Assembly: GCA_015207365.1 (NCBI GenBank)
Contig: JADEXA010000009.1
Coordinates: 1-64,000, forward strand
From: Vacuolonema iberomarrocanum LEGE 07170
GTDB lineage: Bacteria > Cyanobacteriota > Cyanobacteriia > Elainellales > Elainellaceae
Direction of reading: 5' to 3'
Length of the DNA: 64,000 nucleotides
The first letter of the stretch is position 1. Each line of letters opens with the position of its first letter. The notes below the pieces were generated by a model. It saw nothing but the letters and a program-made list of their open reading frames with translations, was not told where the DNA came from and did not search any database. Position numbers and translations under genes: made by a program. Below, piece by piece: positions 25,376-34,367 of this stretch.

Positions 25376-26824
25376 ATGTTTGAGCGCAAAAAAAAGAAGC
25401 AGGCTAGCTGGCTCGATCGCATCCTGGCGTTGCTGGCCGTTGTGAACCTGACACTGGTTGCCTTTGACTGGACTTATGTCCCGTGGCGCGACTTCTATTT
25501 TCGCTATTTGCCAGAGTTTACCTGGTGGTATGGCGAAACGTTTAAGGGGATGGAGCCCAACCGAGACACGGTGGCCTATTTGGCAGCGGTGGATGCACTC
25601 CAGGACGCTGGGCTCGATGGGCCAGAAACTGAGGCATTGCTGGAAGAGTTGCGCGATCGCAGCGTTGCGATGGTGGATGAAAACCCCTTTGCATTGGCGG
25701 AAAAGTCGGGAACCCTGGAGCGGATCAAAAACGAGATGCGCGATCGCATGGGTTTGGAATCCTCCAAAGAAGCGTTTCGCAACTTCTGGGATGCCGATTA
25801 TCTAGATGCCGTGGGGCCAGGTGAAGCCTTAGCTTTCTTTGACGACGACATTCGCCCGTTGATGGAAACCAACTTCTTTCGTGGTATTAACGAACGGGGA
25901 CGCCCCATCGATTTGTTCTGGCGGATTGATCTCCCCTTCATGCTTGTCTTTGCCGCCGACTTTTTGATTCGCACCCTGGGTATCAGCCGCAAATATCGAG
26001 GAACCAACTGGTTCGATGCGATGCTCTGGCGCTGGTACGATGTGCCGCTGTTCATTCCGCAATGGCGCTGGCTGCGGATCCTCCCGACGACCATTCGCAT
26101 TCAGCAGTCGCGGCTGGCTAATTTGGAACCAATCCGCGATCGCGTCACCCGTGGGTTAACAGCCAGTGTCGCCGTTGAAATGACGGAAGTGGTGGTGCTG
26201 CGCGTCATTGAGCAACTGCAAGAGGTGATTCAGCGAAAAACCCTCCGCCGCCTGGTTTCTAGCCCCGATCCCCAGCGCCGCTATGTGGATATTAATGGCG
26301 TCAATGAAAGTGAAATGATTGCCCAAAAGCTGACGGATTTAGCGGTCTACCGCATCCTGCCAGAAATGCGCCCGGAGCTGGAGGCGCTGATTGGGCATAG
26401 TGTGGATTCGGTGCTGTCCCAGTCGCCAGTCTATCGGGGAGCGTCGAACTTGCCGGGTTTCAAGGAAATGTCGGGGCAAATTGGCGATCGCCTGGTTTCT
26501 GAGCTGACCGAAACCGCCTACGATAGCCTCAAAAGCGCCCTAGAAGACGAGAAAGGAGCAGAGCTGACCCAGGATCTGGTCGAAAAATTCACCTCCACCC
26601 TTCGCACGGAACTCTACCAAAACGCCACCTTTGACTATATCGAAGACCTGCTGGTTGACCTCCTCGAAGAACTTAAGATCAACTATGTGCAGGATCTGTC
26701 TGAAAAGGATCTGGAAGCTCTCCGCCAGGAAACCCACCATCGGCTCTACCAAATGACCCAGGGGCAACAGCAAAACGTTATGCAACCTCGACCCATGCGA
26801 TCGCGCTCTTTGCGGGGGCAGTGA
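25376..26824 (+). CDS. Hypothetical membrane protein, 482 residues
   Basis: I do not recognise a named family. Residues 1-12 are strongly basic (MFERKKKKQ). A first transmembrane helix follows at about 14-35 (ILALLAVVNLTLVAFDW). A soluble acidic segment covers about 40-180. A second membrane helix lies at 184-203 (LPFMLVFAADFLIRTLGIS). The C-terminal half is long and helical, with repeated charged segments, and ends in a Met/Gln/Arg-rich tail. The frame remains open 47 codons upstream through the 18-bp repeats. MFERKKKK is preferred because it gives a normal positive-inside start. The composition suggests a cyanobacterial inner-membrane or thylakoid protein with a large cytoplasmic domain. 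No partner genes are adjacent. Confidence 0.78.
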   Translation: MFERKKKKQASWLDRILALLAVVNLTLVAFDWTYVPWRDFYFRYLPEFTWWYGETFKGMEPNRDTVAYLAAVDALQDAGLDGPETEALLEELRDRSVAMVDENPFALAEKSGTLERIKNEMRDRMGLESSKEAFRNFWDADYLDAVGPGEALAFFDDDIRPLMETNFFRGINERGRPIDLFWRIDLPFMLVFAADFLIRTLGISRKYRGTNWFDAMLWRWYDVPLFIPQWRWLRILPTTIRIQQSRLANLEPIRDRVTRGLTASVAVEMTEVVVLRVIEQLQEVIQRKTLRRLVSSPDPQRRYVDINGVNESEMIAQKLTDLAVYRILPEMRPELEALIGHSVDSVLSQSPVYRGASNLPGFKEMSGQIGDRLVSELTETAYDSLKSALEDEKGAELTQDLVEKFTSTLRTELYQNATFDYIEDLLVDLLEELKINYVQDLSEKDLEALRQETHHRLYQMTQGQQQNVMQPRPMRSRSLRGQ

Positions 26825-27480
26825 TGGCAAGAATGGAACGCAGATGAACGCGGATGGACGCAGATGAACATTGAATGGTGACTGTTGAAGTGCAGATAGA
26901 GTGCAGATGAGATATGACGTCTCTATAGCTGTCCACATTCTATCGATGCTTTACGTTTCTTAATCACCCGTCCTTGTTTCCTCCGTGCTCTCTGTGTCGC
27001 TGTGGTTTATTTTTTGAGGATTTCCTGACACGAGCAATTCCGATTTAGCGAAAATGTAAGCAGGGAAGGAACCGAAATCGATCGCCCACAAACAAACGGT
27101 TTGCGCTTCCAAAGAAATCGTAGAGTTACCTCGTGAAGCCACCCTGTTAAGCCCTTTTGCGTTAATACAAAAATTATCGCCCCGTTTGCAACCCTAGCTT
27201 GGAGGCTAGAAAGGGTACTAGAATCTGAGATTGGCTGTCGGTTTTCAGGCGTGGGCTGAAGGGCTGATTGTGGCGTTCGTCTAGTCGGCAAGATATGAAC
27301 CGGGACGAACGCAGCACAGATGGTATTCTCCCTTACTGGCATACGAGATCTGAATGGTTTTAGGTGATTGAAGCGGATTCATGTCCGCGTCCATCTGCGT
27401 CCCCATTTCTTTTGGGCATCTGCATTTCCTTTCCCGTCCGATGTTTTTCCATCAGCAAAGTTCTACCAGCAAAATTTCCT
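26825..27480. other. Intergenic region with short scattered repeats
   Basis: No gene is supported in these 656 bases upstream of argZ. It holds degenerate copies of the short motif AACGCAGATGAACGCGGATG (26837-26870), its inverted form near 27383-27402 (CCGCGTCCATCTGCGTCC), and a CTCTGTGTCGCTGTGGTTTA block (26988-27010). Similar motifs recur at 44459, 51504, 51592 and 61770. The argZ promoter must lie here, but no NtcA-type GTA-N8-TAC site was found. Confidence 0.6.
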
Positions 27481-29598
27481 ATGAGTGCTTCAATTCGTTT
27501 TCTGATGTGTTCTCCTGATCACTACGATGTGGATTATGTGATTAATCCGTGGATGGAGGGCAATATTCACAAGTCGTCGCGCGATCGCGCCGTCGATCAG
27601 TGGCAAGGGTTGTATCACATCATCAAAGACCGCGCCACTGTTGAGCTGATTCAGCCCCAGCAAGGGGTGCCCGACATGGTGTTTACAGCCAATGCGGGGT
27701 TGGTGCTCGACAAAACCGTGGTTCTCAGTCGCTTTTTCCACAAGGAACGCCAGGGTGAAGAACCCTTTTTCAAAGAATGGTTTCAGCAACAGGGTTTCCT
27801 CGTTCATGAACTGCCGAAGGATTTGCCCTTTGAGGGGGCGGGCGATGCCCTGTTTGACCGAGAAGGCCGTTGGCTGTGGGCAGGGTATGGCTTCCGATCG
27901 GAACTCGATGCCCATCCCTATTTGGCGAAGTGGCTGGATGTGGAAGTGCTCTCCCTGCGGTTGATGGACGAGCGCTTCTATCACCTGGATACTTGCTTCT
28001 GTCCGTTGGTGGATGGCTACTTGATGTACTATCCTCCAGCGTTTGATGCGTACTCAAATCGGTTGATTGAGATGCGGGTTCCGGCGGCAAAGCGGATTGC
28101 GGTGGACGAGCGAGATGCGGTCAATTTTGCCTGCAATGCCGTGAACATCAACCGTACAGTCATCCTCAACAAAGCGAGTGATAGCTTGCGGCAGCGGCTC
28201 GAAGGCTTAGGCTTTGAAGTGGTCGAAACGCCATTGACCGAGTTCCTCAAAGCAGGCGGTGCGTCGAAATGTCTGACGCTGCGCGTCACCGAACCGTTGC
28301 AGCCGCAGCTTCACAGTGCCGCCAGGGTGGAGAGCCGCACCATCCGACTTGAAGGGCATTTGCTCGATTCTGGCTTGATCAATCGGGCATTGGATTTGGT
28401 CGTAGAAGGGGGCGGTAGCTTCCAGGTGATGGATTTCCATCTGGGCGAACAGCGCCAGAGCACCTCCCGCGCCGAGATTCGCGTGTCGGCTCCCAGCCAC
28501 GAGGTGATGGAAGACATCATGTCGCAGCTGATTGATATGGGAGCTGTCGCTCGACCTCAAGAGGAATGCGACAATCCGCTGCAAACGGCACTGATGTCAG
28601 GGGTCGCGCCCGATGACTTCTATGTCACAACCATCTATCCCACAGAGGTGCGGGTCGATGGCCAATGGGTGCGCGTACAAAACCAGCGGATGGATGGGGT
28701 GATTGTGGTTTCCCAGACCCCCGAAGGCACGATCGCCGAATGCAAACTGCTACGGGATGTAGAAAAGGGCGATCGCATCGTCACTGGGGTCGAAGGCATT
28801 CGCACCGTCCGCAAGACCGACGCACGGGAGTCTCGCAATGGCGAGAAGGAATTCAGCTTCATGGGAGCGGGCGTTTCCAGCGAGCGCCGAGTCGAGCTGG
28901 TGGTTGAACAAATCGCCTGGGAACTGCGCCAAATCCGCGATCGCGGCGGCAAGGTAGCCGTTGTTGCTGGCCCCGTCGTCATCCACACCGGGGGCGCAGA
29001 ACACCTCTCCTCCTTGATCCGCGAGGGCTACGTGCAGGCGTTGTTGGGGGGCAATGCGATCGCCGTCCACGACATCGAACAGGCTATGCTTGGCACCTCC
29101 CTCGGAGTCGACATGAAGCGGGGCGTTTCCGTTAAAGGCGGTCACCGCCACCACCTGAAGGTGATCAACACCATCCGGCGGTGCGGCAGCATTGCCAATG
29201 CCGTAGAGCAAGGGGTTCTCACCAGTGGCGTGCTCTACGAGTGCGTGAAGCACCAAGTCCCCTTCTCCCTAGCTGGCTCCATCCGTGATGATGGCCCACT
29301 GCCCGACACCCAGATGGATCTGATCGAAGCCCAACGAGACTACTCTCGCCTGATCAAAGGCGCAGACATGGTGCTGATGCTATCGACCATGCTGCACTCC
29401 ATCGGCGTCGGCAACATGACCCCCGCTGGCGTCAAGCTCGTATGCGTCGACATCAACCCCGCCGTCGTCACCAAGCTGAGCGATCGCGGCTCCGTCGAAT
29501 CCGTCGGCATCGTCACTGACGTCGGCCTCTTCCTCAGCCTCCTCGTCCAACAACTCGACAAACTCACCACCCCTTACCACATCGCTCAAAACGTCTAG
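27481..29598 (+). CDS. argZ: Bifunctional arginine dihydrolase / ornithine cyclodeaminase
   Basis: This 705-residue fusion catalyses arginine breakdown in cyanobacteria. The N-terminal amidinotransferase-fold half converts arginine to ornithine, CO2 and ammonium. The C-terminal LOR/SDH-type half relates to ornithine cyclodeaminase and is associated with proline formation. The N-terminal half shows MVFTANAGLVLD, FEGAGDALFD, NINRTVILNKAS and the nucleophilic Cys264 in GGASKCL, the same position as in characterised ArgZ/AgrE proteins. The C-terminal half starts near TIRLEGHLLDSG and contains VAVVAGPVVIHTGG and GGNAIAVHDIEQA. The start MSASIRFLMCSPDHYDV gives exactly the family length; the open frame upstream is not conserved in type. 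It probably feeds the ornithine-ammonia cycle used for nitrogen storage and remobilisation. Confidence 0.94.
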   Translation: MSASIRFLMCSPDHYDVDYVINPWMEGNIHKSSRDRAVDQWQGLYHIIKDRATVELIQPQQGVPDMVFTANAGLVLDKTVVLSRFFHKERQGEEPFFKEWFQQQGFLVHELPKDLPFEGAGDALFDREGRWLWAGYGFRSELDAHPYLAKWLDVEVLSLRLMDERFYHLDTCFCPLVDGYLMYYPPAFDAYSNRLIEMRVPAAKRIAVDERDAVNFACNAVNINRTVILNKASDSLRQRLEGLGFEVVETPLTEFLKAGGASKCLTLRVTEPLQPQLHSAARVESRTIRLEGHLLDSGLINRALDLVVEGGGSFQVMDFHLGEQRQSTSRAEIRVSAPSHEVMEDIMSQLIDMGAVARPQEECDNPLQTALMSGVAPDDFYVTTIYPTEVRVDGQWVRVQNQRMDGVIVVSQTPEGTIAECKLLRDVEKGDRIVTGVEGIRTVRKTDARESRNGEKEFSFMGAGVSSERRVELVVEQIAWELRQIRDRGGKVAVVAGPVVIHTGGAEHLSSLIREGYVQALLGGNAIAVHDIEQAMLGTSLGVDMKRGVSVKGGHRHHLKVINTIRRCGSIANAVEQGVLTSGVLYECVKHQVPFSLAGSIRDDGPLPDTQMDLIEAQRDYSRLIKGADMVLMLSTMLHSIGVGNMTPAGVKLVCVDINPAVVTKLSDRGSVESVGIVTDVGLFLSLLVQQLDKLTTPYHIAQNV

Positions 29599-29619
29599 GG
29601 TTGAATTCTCCAACGCTTT

Positions 29620-29644
29620 GTGTGGCAGCGCAGCGCTGCCACAC
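29620..29644 (+). terminator. Hairpin after argZ
   Basis: Arms GTGTGGCAGCG / CGCTGCCACAC flank a 3-base loop, about 22 bases past the argZ stop. No T-tract follows, so termination is inferred from position and stem stability. Confidence 0.55.
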
Positions 29645-29903
29645 AGAATCATGGGTTTCAGACGCAAGAAGTCTTGGATTTCTGTGGACAACAGAAGCAA
29701 AACAAACGCATAAGCCGGATGCCTCCCACCGATGCGAAGCGGCTCAATGCCTCCAATGCAAAACACCTTGCTGAAGGGGGTCTGGGGGAACGAGCTTCGT
29801 TCCCCCAGTCAGGGGGTTTGGGGGGCGACGCGCCCCCAATCCGGAGTCAAAAGCCTATCCGCAACCTTCACGAATCTACCCCACAGATGCTCTGTAAGCA
29901 CCT

Positions 29904-30470
29904 TCAACCATCAATCTGAGTCCCTAACGCGCTGAGGTTCAGCGCATAACCCCCTGTAACCAGATAGACCGGATTGGCGATCGCCCCAATCTTCCGCGTC
30001 AGCGTACCCAGGCGATCGCGAAACCGTCGCCCCAACGGATAAGCCGGAACAACCCCCCAACCCGTTTCTTCCGCAATCAAAATAACCTGCGCCTGCGCCT
30101 GTTCCAAACAATGCAGTAGCTCAGCCTGCGTTTCTGCCCAGGTCTCCTCATCCTGCTCCAGTAGATTTGCTAGCCAAGTCCCTAAAGAATCTACCAACAA
30201 ACAGGTATCTGGTGCTGCCGCTGCGATCGCCTTAGCAAGATGGTGAGATACCTCCAGCGTTTCCCAATCTGCAGGCCGACGATTACGATGGGCTTCCACC
30301 CGAGCCAGCCATTCCGCGTCATCGGTTGGGGCGATCGCCGTAGCCACATACACCACCCGCTGTCCAAACTGTGTAGCCGATTGTGCTGCCAACCGCTCGC
30401 CCCACTCGCTCTTCCCCGATCGCGCTGGCCCCGTAATCAGAATCACTCTAGAGGATTTGACATCACTCAT
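29904..30470 (-). CDS. cobU: Adenosylcobinamide kinase / adenosylcobinamide-phosphate guanylyltransferase
   Basis: This 188-residue CobU/CobP enzyme phosphorylates adenosylcobinamide and then attaches GMP, activating the ring for lower-ligand attachment in cobalamin synthesis. The P-loop is ILITGPARSGKSEWGERLA. VVYVATAIAPTDDAEWLARVEAHRNRRP carries the family signature with the guanylylated His region. VILIAEETGWGVVPAYPLGRRFRDRLG is the conserved C-terminal motif. The ATG at 30470 overlaps the end of the upstream Uma2 gene by 8 bases in a different frame, so the two are translationally coupled, though functionally unrelated as far as can be seen. Longer starts lie inside the Uma2 gene and are rejected. 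Confidence 0.92.
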   Translation of the reverse strand: MSDVKSSRVILITGPARSGKSEWGERLAAQSATQFGQRVVYVATAIAPTDDAEWLARVEAHRNRRPADWETLEVSHHLAKAIAAAAPDTCLLVDSLGTWLANLLEQDEETWAETQAELLHCLEQAQAQVILIAEETGWGVVPAYPLGRRFRDRLGTLTRKIGAIANPVYLVTGGYALNLSALGTQIDG

Positions 30471-31227
30471 CGGCATCCGGATCAACTCCCAGGGCACGTA
30501 ACCGCTCGGCAAGGCGATCGGCACGTTGCTGTTCAGCATCTGCCCGCTGGCGTTCTTGCTCAGCCACTTCATCCAAAAGCAGAATCAGATTCCCGTCTGC
30601 ATCAAAGAAGCGAAGCCATTCGCAAGTGCCCGTCGCGGGTTCTCTCCGCAACCGTCCTTCCCACAAACCCAGCCACAAATCTAGCGGTTCACACCACAAC
30701 CGTCCCAACTCATTTGGTTCCAGCGGGACATACTCCCGCCCTTGTAACTGCCAGCCTTCCAGAGAACTGGGGTCAAAGGGATCGTAAATCACGTAGGTAA
30801 AGGTGCGGAACGTGCGAGCGTAGAGTTCCTTTTTTGTGATCTTATCCACCCGCTTGGTGCTGGGGGACATGAATTCCACAATCACATCGGGATAGCGCCC
30901 TTGCTCCTCCCAAACCACCCAACCCTGGCGTTCTTTTGCGCTGTCAACATCCGTAACTGCAAAGAAGTCAGGGCCACGAAAATCCCGATTCATCGCTTGT
31001 TCACGGCTGTAGTAAACGAACATGTTGCCGCCGGTAAAGATATCCTCCCGATCGGGAAAGGCTTGCAGCACCGAGTCGATCAGGACATTCATTGCGATGC
31101 GATGGCGATCGCTTTCCAATGGCTCTCCGTCATCGAAAACTAGATCTGTAGGGGGTTCGGGAAATTCCCACTCCGGATCGGGAAGCGGGTCAGGTGTAAT
31201 CAGCGCGGTTTTTTCAGGGTCTTGCAT
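30463..31227 (-). CDS. Uma2-family (DUF820) putative endonuclease
   Basis: This 254-residue protein belongs to the PD-(D/E)XK-related Uma2/DUF820 family, which is strongly expanded in cyanobacteria and of unknown role. FRGPDFFAVTDVD supplies the PD-like part, and DVIVEFMSPSTKRVDKITKKELY the E-x-K-like part (VEFMSPST, then KK). FTYVIYDPFDP and LGLWEGRLRREPATG are typical of the family. The C-terminal 35 residues form an Arg/Gln/Ala-rich coiled coil (EQERQRADAEQQRADRLAER), as often seen here. Its stop codon overlaps the cobU start. A second Uma2 gene lies at 59688-60251. Confidence 0.85.
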   Translation of the reverse strand: MQDPEKTALITPDPLPDPEWEFPEPPTDLVFDDGEPLESDRHRIAMNVLIDSVLQAFPDREDIFTGGNMFVYYSREQAMNRDFRGPDFFAVTDVDSAKERQGWVVWEEQGRYPDVIVEFMSPSTKRVDKITKKELYARTFRTFTYVIYDPFDPSSLEGWQLQGREYVPLEPNELGRLWCEPLDLWLGLWEGRLRREPATGTCEWLRFFDADGNLILLLDEVAEQERQRADAEQQRADRLAERLRALGVDPDADE

Positions 31228-31505
31228 GGGTTTTGGGCGTCCTGGTTTACCACTGGGAAACGGCGATTGAGCCGTTGAAATGGTCTTATTCTAAAGCGAA
31301 ATTTCAGGGCTGTCCGGTAGCTGCAGTCAGAGAAATGGGAGATGTATCAGAGTCGATATCTCGGCCAAATCGCTTACTAAAGCGGGTTCTCGCAAGTTTG
31401 GATGTTGGCGAATGCATATCTTCAGGGTATGGATGGCGATCGCTCCACGTCTCCCCTCGTTGCATAACATAATGAAAGAATATGACCTTCTGTAGGGAGC
31501 GACCG

Positions 31506-32888
31506 ATGGTACAGCTTTTGCAAACAGACGTAGGTGATCTAGTCCAGCGTCAGCGCCAATTTTTTGCAACGGGGAAAACGCGATCGCTCGACTTTCGCAT
31601 TACCCAACTCCAGCGCTTGCGGAAAGCTGTGATCGATGCCCGAGAGCGCATTGTGGCCGCCATGGCAGCAGATTTGGGGCGTCCAGAGTTTGAGACGATC
31701 GCCTTCGAAATCGGCATCGTCAAAGAGCTAGACCACACCCTGAAGCATCTCAAGACATGGATGCGCCCCAAGAAAGCATCCGTTCCACTAGAGCAAATGC
31801 CTGCTCGGGCGCGGGTGCATTCCGAACCCTTGGGCATCGTGCTGGTGATTGCGCCGTGGAATTATCCGGTGCAGTTGTCATTGAATCCCTTGGTGGGGGC
31901 GATCGCCGCTGGAAACTGCGTCACCCTCAAGCCATCGGAGCTAGCCCCTGAAACCTCACGGGTGTTGGCTGAAGTCTTGTCCTCCACCTTCGACCCGGAT
32001 TTTGTAAACGTAGTAGAAGGCGGCGTCGAAACCTCCCAAGCCTTGTTGGAACAGCGCTTCGACCATATTTTCTTTACCGGGGGAACAGCGATTGGCAAGG
32101 TGGTGATGGAAGCCGCCGCTAAGCACCTCACTCCGGTCACCCTCGAACTGGGCGGCAAGAGTCCCTGTATTGTAGACAGCGAAATCGATCTGGAAACCAC
32201 GGCACGCCGCATTGTTTGGGGCAAATTCATCAACGCTGGGCAAACCTGTATTGCACCGGATTATCTGCTCGTCAACCGCAAAATTAAATCCCAGCTCGTT
32301 GAGCAGTTGAAGAAACAGATTCAACAAAACTATGGCGATGACCCCAGCCAAAGCCCTGATCTTGGCAGAATTGTGAACGATCGCCACTTTCAGCGCGTCA
32401 CCGCTCTCTTGGACTCTGGCACCACGCTTTTGGGCGGCGACACCGATGCTAGCCAACGCTACATTGCCCCAACGCTCCTCGACAATGTTTCGCCCGATGA
32501 CCCGGTCATGCAAGAGGAAATCTTTGGGCCGATTCTGCCCGTGCTGGAATATGGAGAATTAGACGAGGCGATCGCTTTCATCAACCAGCGTCCCAAACCC
32601 CTTGCCCTCTACGTCTTCTCCCGCACCGACGCGGTTGTTCAGCAGGTCTTAGAGCAAACCTCATCCGGTGGCGTTTGCATCAACGACACCATCCTGCAAC
32701 TCGCCCTCCCCGAACTCCCCTTCGGCGGCGTCGGCAACAGCGGCATCGGCCACTACCACGGCAAAAACAGCTTCGACACTTTCTCCCATCAGAAAAGCGT
32801 GTTTTCAAAACCCTTCTGGCTCGACCTCGATTGGCGTTATCCGCCCTACAAAAAGAAACTAGGCTTGATCAAGCGCCTCATGAGCTAG
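31506..32888 (+). CDS. Aldehyde dehydrogenase, class-3/fatty-aldehyde type
   Basis: This 460-residue NAD(P)-dependent aldehyde dehydrogenase has its catalytic Cys248 in FINAGQTCIAPDY and general base Glu214 in LELGGKSP. The cofactor-binding turn is FFTGGTAIGKVV, and PWNYPVQLSLNPL is typical of class-3-like enzymes. The short N-terminus and the hydrophobic C-terminus (FSKPFWLDLDWRYPPYKKKLGLIKRLMS) resemble membrane-associated fatty aldehyde dehydrogenases. In cyanobacteria such enzymes oxidise fatty and apocarotenoid aldehydes to acids. The start MVQLLQTDVGDLV is chosen because the eight upstream codons are not protein-like. It stands alone, transcribed away from the Uma2/cobU pair. Confidence 0.9.
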   Translation: MVQLLQTDVGDLVQRQRQFFATGKTRSLDFRITQLQRLRKAVIDARERIVAAMAADLGRPEFETIAFEIGIVKELDHTLKHLKTWMRPKKASVPLEQMPARARVHSEPLGIVLVIAPWNYPVQLSLNPLVGAIAAGNCVTLKPSELAPETSRVLAEVLSSTFDPDFVNVVEGGVETSQALLEQRFDHIFFTGGTAIGKVVMEAAAKHLTPVTLELGGKSPCIVDSEIDLETTARRIVWGKFINAGQTCIAPDYLLVNRKIKSQLVEQLKKQIQQNYGDDPSQSPDLGRIVNDRHFQRVTALLDSGTTLLGGDTDASQRYIAPTLLDNVSPDDPVMQEEIFGPILPVLEYGELDEAIAFINQRPKPLALYVFSRTDAVVQQVLEQTSSGGVCINDTILQLALPELPFGGVGNSGIGHYHGKNSFDTFSHQKSVFSKPFWLDLDWRYPPYKKKLGLIKRLMS

Positions 32889-33186
32889 GCCGCTGGTTCA
32901 GCTTCTGCGTTCAACTTTGGCTATTGCAGTGGGGGCGATCGCCTTTTATCGGTAGGTGAGCAATCGGTTGGGGCGACCAGTAAATCCAGGCGCAGTTGAG
33001 CGGAGATAGATGAGCTGCTGTGGGCAGAGTAGGTGGCACGGTTGTGCTGCTATCCTACTACCCAGACCATCCTGCAATAACGTTGGGAAAATCTAGGTTA
33101 ATTAGAGGACAACAGTAGAATCTGTCAATTGAGATTGGCGATAATGAGAAGGAATAGATACCTATGGCCGAGTTAGGTGAACAGCA

Positions 33187-33405
33187 ATGACTTTGCAGGA
33201 TCAAATCATCCAGGAAATTGAACAAGTTCCTGATAGTTTGTTGGAAGAAATTCTAGATTTTATTTTATTTACCAAAGGCCGTCGGCAGCTTCACATGATT
33301 CATCCCACTGTCCCAGACCGTGCCGATGATCCATTAGTCGATTTTGTTGGTGCAGTCAACGCTGGCAATCTGGCACAAGGAATCGACGAGACCCTGTATG
33401 AGTGA
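33187..33405 (+). CDS. DUF2281-type antitoxin
   Basis: This 72-residue protein begins MTLQDQIIQEIEQVPDSLLEEILDFILF, the helical start typical of DUF2281 small proteins. These are paired with PIN-domain toxins in cyanobacteria. The remainder is short and probably disordered until it binds the partner. Its stop codon overlaps the start of the PIN gene by 8 bases, so the two are translated together. The protein probably neutralises the PIN ribonuclease and represses its own promoter, as is known for similar modules; a DNA-binding site was not identified. GAACAGCA precedes the ATG. Confidence 0.8.
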   Translation: MTLQDQIIQEIEQVPDSLLEEILDFILFTKGRRQLHMIHPTVPDRADDPLVDFVGAVNAGNLAQGIDETLYE

Positions 33406-33826
33406 ATCCGTTTTTGTGGATACCTGGGGTTGGCTCACCCTGAATGATGCAGGAGAACGTCGGCACTCGGATGTTGCCCGCTTCTACCAAAGACTGATTC
33501 AGCAGCAAACACCGATTTATACAACAACATTCGTCCTGGATGAAACATTTACGCTGTTTTTCAAGCGGCTGAATCCAGTTCAAGCCCAGCGATCAATGGT
33601 GCAACTATCCAATGCATTTCTGGGCGATCGGTTTCACCTGATTCAAATTGACGCTCAACGATTTTCTCAAACCCAATCCCTCCGACTCAAGTACCTCGAC
33701 AAACCACACATTTCTTTTACCGACTTCACCTCGATGGTCGTGATGCAGGAATTCAAGATCAACTGTATCTTGACCGAAGATGCCCACTTTATTCAGGTCG
33801 GTTTTGGATTCAAGCGTTTGCCTTGA
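33398..33826 (+). CDS. PIN-domain toxin (VapC-like)
   Basis: This 142-residue PIN ribonuclease-fold protein starts MSESVFVDTWGWLTL with the first catalytic Asp at position 8. VLDETFTLFF provides the conserved Asp/Glu of the second motif, and ISFTDFTSMVVMQE the third and fourth acidic residues. ILTEDAHFIQVGFGFKRLP closes the domain. VapC-like toxins cleave RNA and arrest growth when the antitoxin is lost. It overlaps the DUF2281 antitoxin gene by 8 bases. The start at 33398 is preferred because the preceding 18 codons of the frame lie inside the antitoxin gene. All active-site acids look intact. Confidence 0.85.
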   Translation: MSESVFVDTWGWLTLNDAGERRHSDVARFYQRLIQQQTPIYTTTFVLDETFTLFFKRLNPVQAQRSMVQLSNAFLGDRFHLIQIDAQRFSQTQSLRLKYLDKPHISFTDFTSMVVMQEFKINCILTEDAHFIQVGFGFKRLP

Positions 33827-33834
33827 GTCAAGCT

Positions 33835-33883
33835 GCAATTGTTGTGCTAGTTTACGCTCACGCTTACTCAACACAACAATTGC
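33835..33883. repeat. Inverted repeat after the toxin gene
   Basis: Arms GCAATTGTTGTG / CACAACAATTGC, 12 bp perfect, enclose 25 bases. It begins 9 bases past the PIN gene stop and may act as its transcript end. No T-tract is visible. Confidence 0.6.
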
Positions 33884-34007
33884 TACTGGTGGATTGAATG
33901 CAATGAAGCCCAAACTACACATAGCTCTTTGAACTGGATAATGGATTCACAAATCCTTTCCATAAACTAGGGTGAAGCAAACTCATCCGCATTCAGGAGA
34001 ATCAGTT

Positions 34008-34367
34008 GTGCTGCCAGCCGAGTTGAAGCCAGGGTATACCGCACTACGTGAAACATTAGGTGAGATGCAAGGGGCGATCGCCTCTACCACCAATTCATCC
34101 CAACTCCAAACCCAATTCAAAACCGCGCAAACCCAGTTTCAGCAAGAAATTCTGACTCCATCCGCAGACTTAGCACTGTCCTCCGCTGTGCAATCGGCGC
34201 AAACCGAAGTGAACCGTCTGATGCGGTTGCTGGGAACAGATGTGACCTTTCTACGCTCGGCGAAACAGGCCGATACCCAGGCAAAACGATTGAGACAGGT
34301 GAGCGATCGCCTATCTCGCCTGCTGGAGTTCTGTGATGGGTTATTGACAGCGCCAGAGGAATCCTAA
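34008..34367 (+). CDS. patD: PatD-like protein (heterocyst frequency control family)
   Basis: This is a small helical protein of about 119 residues. Its C-terminal half ([34 protein letters not shown], then [14 protein letters not shown]) resembles PatD. In Anabaena PatD interacts with FtsZ and affects heterocyst frequency; related proteins occur in cyanobacteria without heterocysts. Assignment rests on remembered family features and is moderate. The GTG at 34008 is preferred because AGGAG lies 8 bases upstream. An earlier in-frame GTG at 33972 lacks a good site. It converges on the glutathione S-transferase gene, and the two stop codons interleave in CTAA. Confidence 0.5.
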   Translation: MLPAELKPGYTALRETLGEMQGAIASTTNSSQLQTQFKTAQTQFQQEILTPSADLALSSAVQSAQTEVNRLMRLLGTDVTFLRSAKQADTQAKRLRQVSDRLSRLLEFCDGLLTAPEES

